A stretch of 51,938 nt of DNA from an uncultured Pseudomonadota bacterium (GCA_913060515.1 CAJXRZ010000042.1:1-51938); one strand, 5' to 3'; counted from the stretch's first letter, positions 31,587 through 40,827 are shown. Numbers and translations: made by a program. Notes: generated by a model not told the origin, from the sequence alone.

Positions 31587-32204
31587 TTAGAGCCCGCGCA
31601 CTTCAAAGGAGATGTCGTCCAAGTTCACCGTGTTCGAGTCTGTGATGTCTCGCAGCTCGATGCGGGTCACGTTGGCATAGGCGCTCAAGTCGCAGAGTTC
31701 CGCGGTCTTGGCGTTGCCATCGCCGAACAGATCCACAGAGGCGGTGCTGCCGTCCTCCATGGTGACCTCGACCCAGCCGAGCTTGCCGTTCGTTTGGTCA
31801 CCCAGGGAGTAGAACTCCAGAGCGCGTACGGGATCGGTGAAGTCGAAGGTCAGATCCGTCGAAATCCCAGCCCCTCCACCGCTGCGCGCGGTGTAAGCCG
31901 TGAAGGGCTCACTGCGGGAGTAGCTGGCGTAGTCCCAGGCATACAGGGCGGTGCCCTCCTCTTCGCTTGAGAAGGTGACCTCGGGGTAGACCGTGGCCAC
32001 GTCGATGTCGTCGGAGAGCTCGTCAAAGTTGATGAGCACTGGGGTCCAGGTGTACTCCACCGCGGTGTCATCGCCACCACCGCTGGTGTCATCGACGCTG
32101 GTGTCGTCGCCACCGCCTGTGGAGTCGTCGGTCTCCGCGTCGCCGTTGAGCAGACCGCAGCCGGTGGTGAGCAGGAGAAAGCTGAAGGGAAGGACGAACC
32201 GCAT
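31587..32204 (-). CDS. Lipoprotein with Asp/Thr/Gly-rich linker
   Basis: The protein has 205 residues. The signal peptide ends in the lipobox LTTGC (residue 16), followed by a low-complexity linker TDDSTGGGDDTSVDDTSGGGDD. The mature domain (50-205) is predicted beta-rich with VLINFDELSDD, GISTDLTFDFTDPVRALEFYSLGD and NVTRIELRDITDSNTVNLDDISFEV, the usual signature of jelly-roll domains found in secreted and carbohydrate-binding proteins. The exact ligand is unknown. The linker is like those of other lipoproteins in this window. Confidence 0.78.
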   Translation of the reverse strand: MRFVLPFSFLLLTTGCGLLNGDAETDDSTGGGDDTSVDDTSGGGDDTAVEYTWTPVLINFDELSDDIDVATVYPEVTFSSEEEGTALYAWDYASYSRSEPFTAYTARSGGGAGISTDLTFDFTDPVRALEFYSLGDQTNGKLGWVEVTMEDGSTASVDLFGDGNAKTAELCDLSAYANVTRIELRDITDSNTVNLDDISFEVRGL

Positions 32205-32284
32205 GGAATACCTCGGGTTGATTCCGTAACTGAACGGCGGTCAGAACGAGGACTTACAGGTGAGTCCAGGGATGCACGGCGAAC

Positions 32285-32911
32285 TCAGATCCAGCCGGCC
32301 AGCTTGGCCAAGAACCAGAATCCACCCAAGAGCCAAAAGCTCCACATCACAAGGCGGGCCACAAGACCGACGCTGGGCTCGAGGCTCGGTCGCGGCGTGT
32401 GCCTCCGCACCACGCGGTAGGCCTCCGTGCAGACCGCCCTGCCCTCGGGCACAGAGAGCACGTGCAAGCCGGAGAACATCACGACGATGCCAAAAGGCGG
32501 GAAGCAGAGGGCCATCGCGCTGGCGGTCAGCCCCAGGAGACGGGACTTGGGCACCAGGGTCGCCAGCTTGAAGCCGCTCACCAAGAGCAGCACCGACACC
32601 ACCACGTAGATCCAGTTGTCGCGGTGGATGTCCAGGGGCAAAGGGGCCACCACCGGGTCCAGAAAGTAGGCGTAGAACTTGGCGATCAGCTCGGGCCAGA
32701 GAAAGACCGCAGCCCCTGCGCCCAGCAACAACTGACAGCAGCCCAGCAGCCTGACACGAAGCTCGAAGGGGTACAGCCTAGGGCGCAGCTCCTGGACTTT
32801 GGGCGGCGGAGGCTCCGAGAGTGGTGGGCGATAGGGCTGATCTGGGCTCGCCAATGGGCTCGCCAATGGGCTCGCCAATTGGCCAGCCTCTGGAGGGCCT
32901 ACTGCGCCCAT
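32285..32911 (-). CDS. Multi-pass membrane protein with LASP repeat N-terminus
   Basis: The protein has 208 residues from ATG 32911. The N-terminal 40 residues are cytoplasmic and Pro-rich, with three tandem LASP units. Hydrophobic segments follow at about 55-75, 95-115, 125-155 and near the C-terminus (VMWSFWLLGGFWFLAKLAGWI). No catalytic motif is seen. The gene overlaps the end of the preceding lipoprotein gene by 13 bases, so the two are co-expressed and perhaps work together in the envelope. Confidence 0.65.
   Translation of the reverse strand: MGAVGPPEAGQLASPLASPLASPDQPYRPPLSEPPPPKVQELRPRLYPFELRVRLLGCCQLLLGAGAAVFLWPELIAKFYAYFLDPVVAPLPLDIHRDNWIYVVVSVLLLVSGFKLATLVPKSRLLGLTASAMALCFPPFGIVVMFSGLHVLSVPEGRAVCTEAYRVVRRHTPRPSLEPSVGLVARLVMWSFWLLGGFWFLAKLAGWI
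32844..32879. repeat. Three tandem 12-base repeats inside the membrane protein gene
   Basis: GGGCTCGCCAAT is repeated three times without change and encodes LASP units in the minus-strand membrane protein. Copy-number change would keep the reading frame. Confidence 0.85.
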
Positions 32912-33579
32912 CCATCTTCCCAGAAGGACAGAACGCGGCCCGTCACCGACTCCGGGTCTTCCCCCTCCTCTCGGCCTGTCCAAGTCACCTGGCCGCCCAG
33001 TACATCCCCTTGGTTGGCCAGCACCCTGACCTTCAGCTCAAGCTGCTCAACGCCCGCGGGGAGCTCCTCTCCATCAAAGGCCGGGATCTCGTCAGGGGCC
33101 GCCGCGCGCGCCCCCGTGACCCATGGCTCGCTCTCCTCGTTCATTCCGGTCTCGGTCTGTGCGGTGGCCTGCATACCCACATCCAAGTCTCCGTCGGCCG
33201 TGCGCACCTGAATCTCAAGGGGCACCGAGAGCCTGTCAGAGCAGGGCATGTTGATGGCGGGATAGAAATCGTAGCCCGGCCCCAGCTTGCGGCGCTCCGT
33301 CACCCGAGTGGCCTGAAACTGCTCCAAGAGGAAGGCGCTCCCCTCTCCTCTCCGGACCTCGACATGCGCCAGGGTCTGCACATCATCGGCCCAGACGGCG
33401 GGCAGCTCTTGGTCCAAAAGCACGTGGTCCAGGAGCGCATCGACGCTTCCGATGGGCGTCTCCTCGTCGTCGGAGACAGGCCCCTCGTAGATGACCTCGC
33501 AGTAGGGCATGTGGGTGCGGGAAAGACAGCCCAGGTAGCTGGCGCTGAGCACAAGTAAAAAGGCCATACATACAGTCAT
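32899..33579 (-). CDS. Lipoprotein of unknown function
   Basis: The protein has 226 residues. The signal MTVCMAFLLVLSASYLGC ends in a lipobox (YLGC, C18). The mature part is acidic, mostly beta, with EIQVRTADGDLDVGMQATAQTE and LELKVRVLANQGDVLGGQVTW, and no family is recognised. It ends inside the start of the membrane protein gene and begins 12 bases after a small gene on the same strand, so three genes (33996 to 32285) make one unit. Confidence 0.68.
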   Translation of the reverse strand: MTVCMAFLLVLSASYLGCLSRTHMPYCEVIYEGPVSDDEETPIGSVDALLDHVLLDQELPAVWADDVQTLAHVEVRRGEGSAFLLEQFQATRVTERRKLGPGYDFYPAINMPCSDRLSVPLEIQVRTADGDLDVGMQATAQTETGMNEESEPWVTGARAAAPDEIPAFDGEELPAGVEQLELKVRVLANQGDVLGGQVTWTGREEGEDPESVTGRVLSFWEDGWAQ

Positions 33580-33591
33580 AGCCCCCGGACC

Positions 33592-33996
33592 TCAGTCCAG
33601 CATGCACTGAAAGCCGCGCCAGTGCGCATCCGAATTCAGACGCTCACCAGCCCGCGCCACAATGGCCTCGCCGGTGTCCCAGGCTGACCCTGAGATGTCG
33701 ATGAGAACGAGGTCTTCAGGCTTGAAGAGACCCGCCTGGCGTGCGGAGATCAGGCCCTCCAAGACCGCCTGCTGGTGCAGCCGCTTGTGACGGTACTCAA
33801 AGACGTCGTAGTCCAAGCACTCCGGGTCCCGGTGCGGCTCCTGTAGCGCTGCGAACTCCTCTTCCATGGCGCTCACCCAGGCGTCCACCTCCGCCAGCCC
33901 CAGCCAGGTGTACTGCCACTCGTTGCAGCCATAGAACATGTAGCCGTAGTCAGGACTCTCGGGCTCGCACTCCAAGTCCTGCAGAGTGTTGGTCAC
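33592..33996 (-). CDS. Small unknown acidic protein
   Basis: The protein has 134 residues starting at GTG 33996 with AGGGA seven bases upstream. The open frame continues far upstream across other genes, but that part is a shadow. The protein is acidic and aromatic-rich (YGYMFYGCNEWQYTWLGLAEVDAW) with helices, and no signal peptide. No family is recognised. It is the first gene of a minus-strand unit with a lipoprotein and a membrane protein, and is divergent from the tubulin-like locus by 87 bases. Confidence 0.55.
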   Translation of the reverse strand: MTNTLQDLECEPESPDYGYMFYGCNEWQYTWLGLAEVDAWVSAMEEEFAALQEPHRDPECLDYDVFEYRHKRLHQQAVLEGLISARQAGLFKPEDLVLIDISGSAWDTGEAIVARAGERLNSDAHWRGFQCMLD

Positions 33997-34083
33997 TCTG
34001 CGTTCCCTCGCCGAAATCCTAAGGCCACAAACCCCGTACACCCAGGGCTTGCTACACTCGCCACCCCTGGAGTCCGCCCACTG

Positions 34084-34491
34084 ATGCTCAAGACCCTGCA
34101 TAAGGCTGCCTGGCTGCTGCCGGCCCTCTTCTTCTCCATGCCCGCCTGGGCCCAAGAGGCCACAGAGGCCGCCTGCGTCGAAGGCGAGTGCTGCCCGCCC
34201 AACACCAGCCAACAGATCTTCATCGGTGTGGGCACGCTCTTCACCGGAATCGTGGCCCTGTTTCTGCTCCCGCGCATCATCGAGCGCGCGGCGATCAACA
34301 AGGGTCGCTCTCCCCTCTCGGCCCGCCACACGGGCATTAGCCTTGCGATCCTCTTGGCCAACTTGGGCCTGGTGGGCATGACCTACGCGGTGACCAACTG
34401 CTTCCCCGCCAAGCTGCTCATCTGGGTAGGCGTTGTGGGTGCTCTCTGGCTGATTCACGGGGTCTACGCCCTCGTCGCGACTCGAAACTAA
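34084..34491 (+). CDS. Small membrane protein preceding the tubulin-like GTPase
   Basis: The protein has 135 residues. The signal-like segment (MLKTLHKAAWLLPALFFSMPAWA) is followed by a Cys-rich extracytoplasmic stretch ACVEGECCPPN and three hydrophobic helices at about 43-62, 85-104 and 112-132. A single Cys (TNCF) sits in the second loop. No known family. It is 12 bases upstream of the tubulin-like gene and so is its immediate operon partner. A membrane dock for a cytoplasmic polymer is one plausible use. A TACACT hexamer at 34053-34058 may be its -10 element. Confidence 0.7.
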   Translation: MLKTLHKAAWLLPALFFSMPAWAQEATEAACVEGECCPPNTSQQIFIGVGTLFTGIVALFLLPRIIERAAINKGRSPLSARHTGISLAILLANLGLVGMTYAVTNCFPAKLLIWVGVVGALWLIHGVYALVATRN

Positions 34492-34503
34492 GGGGCTCCC
34501 AGA

Positions 34504-37500
34504 ATGAGTCAGTACCGTACGGGCGGCAAGCTCTCGTCTTTCAACGCCGCCGAAGACCGCGACGCACTCCAGAACTATGTGGAGAGCGCCGAGCACGGCC
34601 GCTACCCGCGCACCCTGCTCATCGGCCTGGGCGGCACTGGGGCCAAGGCTCTGCAGCACCTGCGCCGCATGAAGATCGAGCGCTTTGGAACGGTGGATCT
34701 GCCCGGCGTGGCCTACCTCTCCATGGACACCGACCTGCAGTCGGCCCGTCCAGAGGCGACCAAAGAGCAGTCCCCCTACGAGGACCTGGTCTCCTTCGAT
34801 GAGACCCAGCGCATCAACCTGAGCGCGAACCTGAACGCCGTGCTCGAGAACATGGCGCGGCACCCCCACATCAAGGAGTGGTGGGACGACTCAGCCCTGG
34901 ACTCCAAGCGCAACTTCGACTTGGGCAAGGGCGCCGGACAGATCCGCCCCCTCTCTCGCCTGGTCTTCTTCCAGAACCGCGAGCTGATCCAGTCCGCCCT
35001 GGAACGCAGCTGGTCCGACATCACCGCCCAGAACCTGGACGATGGCCGCATTCAAAAGGGCAAGGTGCGCATCGTGGTGGTCGCAGGCTTGGCCGGCGGC
35101 ACCGGCTCGGGCATGTTCCTGGACTTGGCCGCTCTGATTCGCTCCAGCTTCTCGGGCCGCGACTTTGAGCTGGACGGCATGTTCGTCTTGCCCGGCGTCT
35201 ACAAGGGCGCCGACACCAAGTACCCCAAGCTGGCCGCCAACGGCTACGCCGCTCTGCGCGAGATCAACCACTACCAGAGCCACCGCTTCCAAGCCCAGTG
35301 GGACCACCAGGCCAGCGCAGATGTGGCCCCGCTCTACAACCGCACGGTCCTCATCTCAGGCACCAACGCCCTGAGCGAGTCCATGTCCGACCCGGCCGAC
35401 GCCTACCGGGTCATCGGCGAGCAGCTCTTCTTGGACTTTGGCGGCGGACGCATGAAGTCTTGGGTGGAGGGCGTTCGCGTCAACCGCGAGCAGTACCTGA
35501 CCAGCTTTGTGGGCTACGACTACGTGGTCGAGGGCCCCGATGGCAAACCTCGTGAGACCCACGCTGAGCAGTACAAGACCGCCTTTGTCAGCTTCGGTCT
35601 CTCCAAGCTGGTCTACCCCTCTTGGCGCCTGCTGAACTACGCAAAGTTCGATCTGGCCGCCGAGATGGTGCGCCTGTTGGACCCCGGTCACGGCGGACAG
35701 CTGGGCGACGTCATCACCAGCTGGCGCACGCGCTTTATGGTCGAGGCTGGCTTCTACCAGGGCACCTTGGTCGACGAGGACGGCAGCCGCTCGCGGGTCT
35801 ACCAGGTGCGCGATGCCCTGGCCCAGCAGAAGGGCACCCGCACCTCGGCCAGCACCATCTTCGAGCACATCCAAGAGCTGGGCGATGAACTCAACGCCCT
35901 CTCCGAGGAGATGTTCCACGAGAAGAGCACCGAGGAGATGGCCAAAGAGCATTTCCGCCACGTGCGCAAGCTCTTCGGCGACCCCTACTCCGCCGGCAAC
36001 GAGGGCGACTGGGCCCTGCAGATCTCCAAGAACCGTGAGTCCTACGTGCGCAAGGTGCGCGAGGTTCTGCCCGACGTGGTCGAGAACTTCCGCCGCCGTC
36101 GTGGCGTGGGCATCACCGGCGTTCGCGAGATCCTGACCTCGATCTTGGAGGAGCTGGAGCGTCCCTGGGACAAGGCCCTGTTCATCGACTGGCTGCGCCA
36201 CATGCGCACCGAGAAGCAGCGGGACGCGGAGGAAGCCAAGACCGAGTGGGAGCGCTTGCTGCGCAACACCCACCAGGCCTCCAAGGGGCTGCTGCCCAGC
36301 GGAGACAACCACCGCGCGGCGCTAGAGATGGCCAGCCAAGCCTTCGTGCGTCACTGGCGCGCCCGGGTCACCGAGTACATCTGCGCGGAAGGCGTGGACG
36401 CCCTGGAAGCCATCCGCAGGGTCATCCGCGACCAGCTCACCCGCATCGACGCCATCGTGGCCCACATGCAGGAGTTGGAGGGCTGGTACGGCAAGTTCCG
36501 TGACCACTTCGCCGAGCCCGTCAGCAGCACGCTCTTCATCGAAGTGCCGATGCGTCATGACCTCAAGACCCTGCTGGAGCCCTACCTGGGCACCGACGCA
36601 GCCCAGCGCCGCGAGGCCTTGGAGCTGCTCCTAGGTCGGGCCCTGCGCCGCATGAAGCTGGACACCCTCACCGACCTGGAGTCTCAGCTCTCGGGGGAGC
36701 GGGATCGCTTCCGTGACAAGCTGGCATCCGAGGCTTTCTTCGCATTGAAGGGCGATGAGACAGGTCGAACAGCCGCTTTCGTCAACGAGGACAGTGAGCC
36801 CCAGCCAGGGTTCCTGGAGCGCTACAGCCTGCTCGCAGCCCTGGAGCAGATGCCCTACGAGGACGTGACGGGCCTGCTCAAGCAGCTCTACGACAAGGGC
36901 CTGCCATGGATCGAGCCCACCCCCAAGGACCCCACTGGCGGCGCCACCTTGGAGCCGGTGGCTGATGCTTTCCTGGGCATCTCCAACCTGGAGGGCCGCT
37001 TTGTCGAGCAGCTCTTCTCCACCTTCAAGGGCCTGCAGCCTCACAAGCTGCCCTTCCGCCCCCAGAAGGTGGGCACCAACGACCCCAGCGAGCTGGTGTT
37101 CTTCACCGAGTGGTCGGCCTTTGCGGCCTACTTCATCGGCGAGGTGCACGGCGCCGGCGGTCTGGAAGCGCACTACGAGCGCCTGCTCTACGATCCCGTT
37201 CGTCCCTCCGCTCTGCACATCCACACCGACTTCCACACCTTCCAGGACATGGTCCCCATGGAAGAGCAGGAAGTGCGCTGGACCGAGCGGGCCTGGAAGC
37301 TCTTCCACCAAGCCCAGATGCTGGGCCTGATCTGCAGCCGCCGCCGTCGCCATGGTGACGATGAGCGGGTCAGCTTCACCCGCCGCCGCCGCAGCACCGC
37401 GCTGGACGTGGCCTGGGAAGAGCTGGGCGTAGAGGCCACCGTGCTGCGCAACCTGTCCTCGGACAGGGCCTTCATCCAAGCCTTGACCGCGGACATTGAG

Positions 37501-38445
37501 CGCCGCATCCAAGACCTGATGGATGCTGGCGGAGATCACGCCGACCTGGTCTGCTTGGCCGACTACTGGACGACCTGCGTCTACCCGGTGGTCAACATCA
37601 GCGAGCAGTCGGGCGCCTCCGTCGTCAAGGCCGCCGGTTCCTTGGAGAACCTGGCCATCAGCGAGATCCGCAAGGAGTGGCTGCGCAAGGCCGCCGCCGA
37701 AGGCACCACCCCCGAGCAGCTCCTGGCCCGCCGCGTTCAGCGCATGGGCGAGCTGGCCAAGTGGACCCAGCCCATCCACAAAGCATCGGGACTGCCGGTG
37801 CCAAGCTCTCCCGATGTGCCCGATGAGCTGCGCGTGGACGAGTGGGAGCTTCTCCCCACCGTGCGAGGCCAGATCGAGCACCTCACCCGCTCCGGGGAGC
37901 TGCGCGAGTCCAGAGATGAGCTGGGCCGCCTGACCCTGCGCTTCCCGCGTCTGGCCGTTCGTTGGTCGGCCTTCAAGCCGCCCCAGGATGTGCCAGAGTT
38001 CCAAGAGAGCGCCCAGAGCTACTGGTACGCCGGTCCCCAAGGAAAGGAGCAGGGCCTGAGCGCTGCTCAGATCCTGACGCGGGTGCAGCAGGCGCCCAAG
38101 GCCCGCCACCGCATCTTCGCCACCGGCTGGCCCGGCTGGAAGGACGCCAATGAGCTGGAGACCGTGCGTGAGGGCCTGGCCAGTGCACCCGATGCGCCGC
38201 CAGATGACGGCCCCAGCTTCCACTACGCCGTGGACGGCGCCCGCAAGGGTCAGCTCAGCGCCCAAGAGATCGCCGACTTGGCCTCGGCTGCGCCTGGGAG
38301 CGCACACAAGGTCTGGACCAAAAACTTTGGTCGGACCTGGAAGACCGTGGAGCAAGTGGAAGAGATCACCTCCCTGATGGGGCCACCGCCTCTGGGTGAT
38401 GAGCCGCCTCCTCTGGATGAGGAAGAGCCGCCCCCTCTGGACTGA
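34504..38445 (+). CDS. Tubulin-like GTPase with two C-terminal GYF-like domains
   Basis: The protein has 1313 residues. The N-terminal 400 residues fit the bacterial tubulin-like (Tubulin_2) family: GLGGTGAKAL at 41-50, YLSMDTD at 71-77, and the nucleotide-binding loop AGLAGGTGSG at 194-203, close to the tubulin/FtsZ GGGTGTG signature. A long helical middle follows, with several basic Arg-rich stretches. Near the C-terminus two related domains each have a WYAGPQGKEQGL or HYAVDGARKGQL opening and an ending around GWPGWKDANEL or TWKTVEQVEEI. These resemble GYF_2 modules that bind proline-rich peptides, and the protein ends in its own repeated PPPLDEEE tail. It is probably a nucleotide-dependent polymer-forming or scaffold protein in the cytoplasm, in a run with TerD and TerB-like genes. 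Confidence 0.85.
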   Translation: MSQYRTGGKLSSFNAAEDRDALQNYVESAEHGRYPRTLLIGLGGTGAKALQHLRRMKIERFGTVDLPGVAYLSMDTDLQSARPEATKEQSPYEDLVSFDETQRINLSANLNAVLENMARHPHIKEWWDDSALDSKRNFDLGKGAGQIRPLSRLVFFQNRELIQSALERSWSDITAQNLDDGRIQKGKVRIVVVAGLAGGTGSGMFLDLAALIRSSFSGRDFELDGMFVLPGVYKGADTKYPKLAANGYAALREINHYQSHRFQAQWDHQASADVAPLYNRTVLISGTNALSESMSDPADAYRVIGEQLFLDFGGGRMKSWVEGVRVNREQYLTSFVGYDYVVEGPDGKPRETHAEQYKTAFVSFGLSKLVYPSWRLLNYAKFDLAAEMVRLLDPGHGGQLGDVITSWRTRFMVEAGFYQGTLVDEDGSRSRVYQVRDALAQQKGTRTSASTIFEHIQELGDELNALSEEMFHEKSTEEMAKEHFRHVRKLFGDPYSAGNEGDWALQISKNRESYVRKVREVLPDVVENFRRRRGVGITGVREILTSILEELERPWDKALFIDWLRHMRTEKQRDAEEAKTEWERLLRNTHQASKGLLPSGDNHRAALEMASQAFVRHWRARVTEYICAEGVDALEAIRRVIRDQLTRIDAIVAHMQELEGWYGKFRDHFAEPVSSTLFIEVPMRHDLKTLLEPYLGTDAAQRREALELLLGRALRRMKLDTLTDLESQLSGERDRFRDKLASEAFFALKGDETGRTAAFVNEDSEPQPGFLERYSLLAALEQMPYEDVTGLLKQLYDKGLPWIEPTPKDPTGGATLEPVADAFLGISNLEGRFVEQLFSTFKGLQPHKLPFRPQKVGTNDPSELVFFTEWSAFAAYFIGEVHGAGGLEAHYERLLYDPVRPSALHIHTDFHTFQDMVPMEEQEVRWTERAWKLFHQAQMLGLICSRRRRHGDDERVSFTRRRRSTALDVAWEELGVEATVLRNLSSDRAFIQALTADIERRIQDLMDAGGDHADLVCLADYWTTCVYPVVNISEQSGASVVKAAGSLENLAISEIRKEWLRKAAAEGTTPEQLLARRVQRMGELAKWTQPIHKASGLPVPSSPDVPDELRVDEWELLPTVRGQIEHLTRSGELRESRDELGRLTLRFPRLAVRWSAFKPPQDVPEFQESAQSYWYAGPQGKEQGLSAAQILTRVQQAPKARHRIFATGWPGWKDANELETVREGLASAPDAPPDDGPSFHYAVDGARKGQLSAQEIADLASAAPGSAHKVWTKNFGRTWKTVEQVEEITSLMGPPPLGDEPPPLDEEEPPPLD

Positions 38446-38469
38446 GTGAGGCGAGAGAAGAACACGCAC

Positions 38470-38489
38470 TGGCCCTCTTCGGAGGGCCA
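38470..38489 (+). terminator. Perfect stem-loop with cUUCGg tetraloop
   Basis: TGGCCCTC, TTCG, GAGGGCCA form an eight-base perfect stem closed by the very stable C(UUCG)G loop. It lies 25 bases after the tubulin-like stop and just before the ribosome site and start of the lipoprotein gene. There is no T tract. It could stop or pause RNA polymerase, protect the upstream mRNA, or mask the next start. Confidence 0.6.
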
Positions 38490-38500
38490 TGGGAGGGAAG

Positions 38501-39325
38501 ATGCTTCAGAGCATCCTGATGCTGCTGCTGTCGACCGGTTGCCAAGGTGGGAAGGCCCCGGAGGACACGGAGACCCCGGTGGAGACCGGGGAGACCGGGG
38601 AGACCGGGGAGACGGGGGAGACCGGCGACACCGGGGAGATTCCGGAGATCGTCGACCCCCGCCACTGCTTGGTCCTGCTGGGATTCTACCCAAACAAAGA
38701 GGCAACAGCGACCGTGAACGGCCAAGCCGCGCACCTCTACTTCGACTACGCTCAAAACACCCAAGACTACTACGTGTGCGCGGGGCTCCTGAGCGAAAAC
38801 ACGCTCCACACCGTGGTGATTCAGCGGCTAAACGCCGAGGCCATCACAAGGGACTTTCAGACGGAGAACACCCCGACTGCTTGGTCCATCCCGGACGAGT
38901 CAGCGCAGTTTAAGGGCCTGCTCCGGGACGGTGCTGCCGGCAGCATCTACATCGGTGAGGTCGAGTTCTTGGACTTCGAGCTGGAGCTGACGGGTACCCC
39001 GTCCTCCTATGGCGCAAGCATGGTCAACTCTGACGGGACCTGGCCCTCCACCGCTGTAGAGATCAGCGAAACTGGAAAGTTCAGTGCGCAGTTTTCTCCT
39101 ACTTGGACCATCGTTCCCCTGGGCGAGCCCCACGTCTACAAGTCCTCGATGACCGTGACCGGCTACCTCAACGCGAACGGAAACATCGCGACCGCTTGGA
39201 TCGACGTCCGCTTCATAGAGCCTGAGTCGATCTATGAGTACTTGGGTCCCGCCGATGGAGTAATGCGCTACGACTGCGAGGAGGGCATCTGTTTCGACGG
39301 CTCCTTCCTGCGTCCGGCGCCCTAA
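38501..39325 (+). CDS. Lipoprotein with (E/D)TG repeat linker
   Basis: The protein has 274 residues. The ATG at 38501 with GGAGG just upstream is preferred; an ATG 12 bases earlier overlaps the stem-loop. The signal MLQSILMLLLSTGC ends in a lipobox, followed by a linker of repeated ETG and DTG triplets. The mature domain is beta-rich, with a pair of Cys near the C-terminus (YDCEEGICFDG). No family recognised. It follows the tubulin-like gene on the same strand and the next gene is a lipoprotein with a similar linker. Confidence 0.72.
   Translation: MLQSILMLLLSTGCQGGKAPEDTETPVETGETGETGETGETGDTGEIPEIVDPRHCLVLLGFYPNKEATATVNGQAAHLYFDYAQNTQDYYVCAGLLSENTLHTVVIQRLNAEAITRDFQTENTPTAWSIPDESAQFKGLLRDGAAGSIYIGEVEFLDFELELTGTPSSYGASMVNSDGTWPSTAVEISETGKFSAQFSPTWTIVPLGEPHVYKSSMTVTGYLNANGNIATAWIDVRFIEPESIYEYLGPADGVMRYDCEEGICFDGSFLRPAP
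38582..38635. repeat. Six 9-base tandem repeats encoding ETG/DTG linker
   Basis: The unit GAGACCGGG occurs six times, the last three with single changes. It encodes the spacer that lifts the lipoprotein from the membrane. Slippage would change linker length without a frameshift. Confidence 0.85.
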
Positions 39326-39390
39326 ACTCAGACTCTCTGGACAAGCCCTCCCTCATCGTGTCAACCTACAAGTGACACAGAGGCGGCGAC

Positions 39391-40827
39391 ATGTTCTTGC
39401 TTGTGCTGGCGTGCTCGGTCGCCCCCGAGGTGGACACTGAGCCATCCGGCCGCGACACCTCGATGCCCGACCCCGAGGATTCGGGGGACACCGGGGACAC
39501 CGGGGACACCGGGGACACCGGGGACACCGGGGACACCGGGGAAGCTGAGGTGCCGCTCTGCAGCGCCGAGCAGACCTACACAGGCAACCTGAGCCTGGAG
39601 ACCGACGAAGAGAAGGCCGCTTTTGGCGCCCAGTACTGCTGCGTGGACGGAGCGCTCGATGTCTATGGGGACCCTGGGGAGAGCTTGGACTGTCTGCGAG
39701 AGGCCAGCCTCCGACTGAGGGACCCCGAGGGAGAGGTGACCCTCCCAAGCTTTCAACGTGGCTCTGTTCACGTGAACGTGCTCGCCCCACTGGACCTGTA
39801 CCTGCCCGAGTGGCGGGAGGAGGCCAACCTGAGCTTCTTTGGCTCCGAGGTCATCCACGTGCACGCGGCGAAGCTTCAGTCCCTTGAGACCTTGCGCTAT
39901 TGGGGCATGCTCTACCCGCCCGATGGCAAGGCGCACCGGGTGGACATGCCCCAGCTCCAAGAGCTGGCCCTGCTCAGCGTGACCTCGCCAATGGAGCCCG
40001 ATGACCTGGCGCACTTGCCCGGCCCCATCGGCTCACTCCTGCTCTGGGACACTGGGCTGATGGCCCTGGGGCTGCCTGCCTTGAGCATCTCCATGCGGGA
40101 TCTGAGCATCGATGCCCTCGCGCCTCTGTGCGGCAGTCCGACCGAGGAGCTGTACCTCACGAACGTCTGGCTGAACGAAGATGCCAGCTGTTTGCTGGAC
40201 TTGCCCGCCTTGCGTGTGCTGGACGTTGAGGATGGAAACCTGCCCGCCCTTAGCGGTGATGTGACCTGGCCAGAGAACGTCAGCGTCGATCTGGACATGC
40301 CAGACTCCTCTCTCCGCCGCCTTCGCCTCGCCGGGATCCAGGACATGACCCTGCATGTGCGCTCAGACCCACTCTACGAGCTGGAGCTTCCAGACCTGGT
40401 GAACGGCTCCATTGACATTGGGGGCCACGCCTCACTGGTCGCGGAGCTGCCCAGCCTGACCTCGGTCGACACACTGAAGTTCGCCCCTGGGGTCGCAAAC
40501 GCGCCCTTGCTAACCACCGCCGGTTCCCTTCAGCAGGTGGGCAACCTGAGCTCACTCACGGCCCTAAAATCAGCAGACGAGCTCATCCTTTCCAACCACG
40601 GAGGAAGCGATCTGAGCGCCTTGTCCAGCTTGGAGAGCGTCAGCGGCACCCTCTCCCTCGTCAATTGCTACGACTTGGTGGATCTGAGCCACCTCCACGG
40701 GCTCAACTCTGTGGGTACCCTTCAGATCACCAGGACTGGGGCCTCTGAAGCGGAGATCCAAGCCCTCATAGACGCCATCGGCAGCGAGAACATCGGAGAG
40801 ATCAAGACGAGCAACAACGGCGGCTGA
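39391..40827 (+). CDS. Lipoprotein with DTG linker and leucine-rich-repeat-like domain
   Basis: The protein has 478 residues. The signal is short (MFLLVLAC, lipobox-like). A linker of six GDT units follows. The rest is a series of Leu-rich strands with regular spacing (LPALSISMRDLSIDAL, LPALRVLDVEDGNL, LSSLTALKSADELILSNHG, LSSLESVSGTLSLVNC) that recalls receptor-L/leucine-rich solenoids used for recognition at the cell surface. The ending GSENIGEIKTSNNGG is polar. It lies in the plus-strand run after the tubulin-like gene; whether it belongs functionally is unknown. Confidence 0.75.
   Translation: MFLLVLACSVAPEVDTEPSGRDTSMPDPEDSGDTGDTGDTGDTGDTGDTGEAEVPLCSAEQTYTGNLSLETDEEKAAFGAQYCCVDGALDVYGDPGESLDCLREASLRLRDPEGEVTLPSFQRGSVHVNVLAPLDLYLPEWREEANLSFFGSEVIHVHAAKLQSLETLRYWGMLYPPDGKAHRVDMPQLQELALLSVTSPMEPDDLAHLPGPIGSLLLWDTGLMALGLPALSISMRDLSIDALAPLCGSPTEELYLTNVWLNEDASCLLDLPALRVLDVEDGNLPALSGDVTWPENVSVDLDMPDSSLRRLRLAGIQDMTLHVRSDPLYELELPDLVNGSIDIGGHASLVAELPSLTSVDTLKFAPGVANAPLLTTAGSLQQVGNLSSLTALKSADELILSNHGGSDLSALSSLESVSGTLSLVNCYDLVDLSHLHGLNSVGTLQITRTGASEAEIQALIDAIGSENIGEIKTSNNGG
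39484..39537. repeat. Six perfect 9-base tandem repeats (GGGGACACC)
   Basis: Six identical copies of GGGGACACC encode the GDT-repeat linker of the LRR-like lipoprotein. The identity of the copies suggests recent expansion or gene conversion. Confidence 0.95.

Noticed and set aside
33592-34869. Long minus-strand open frame of 425 codons overlapping the tubulin-like locus
   Set aside because: Only the last 134 codons look like protein; the rest is antisense to the clear plus-strand genes at 34084 and 34504. A GTG at 33996 with a ribosome site gives the plausible gene.
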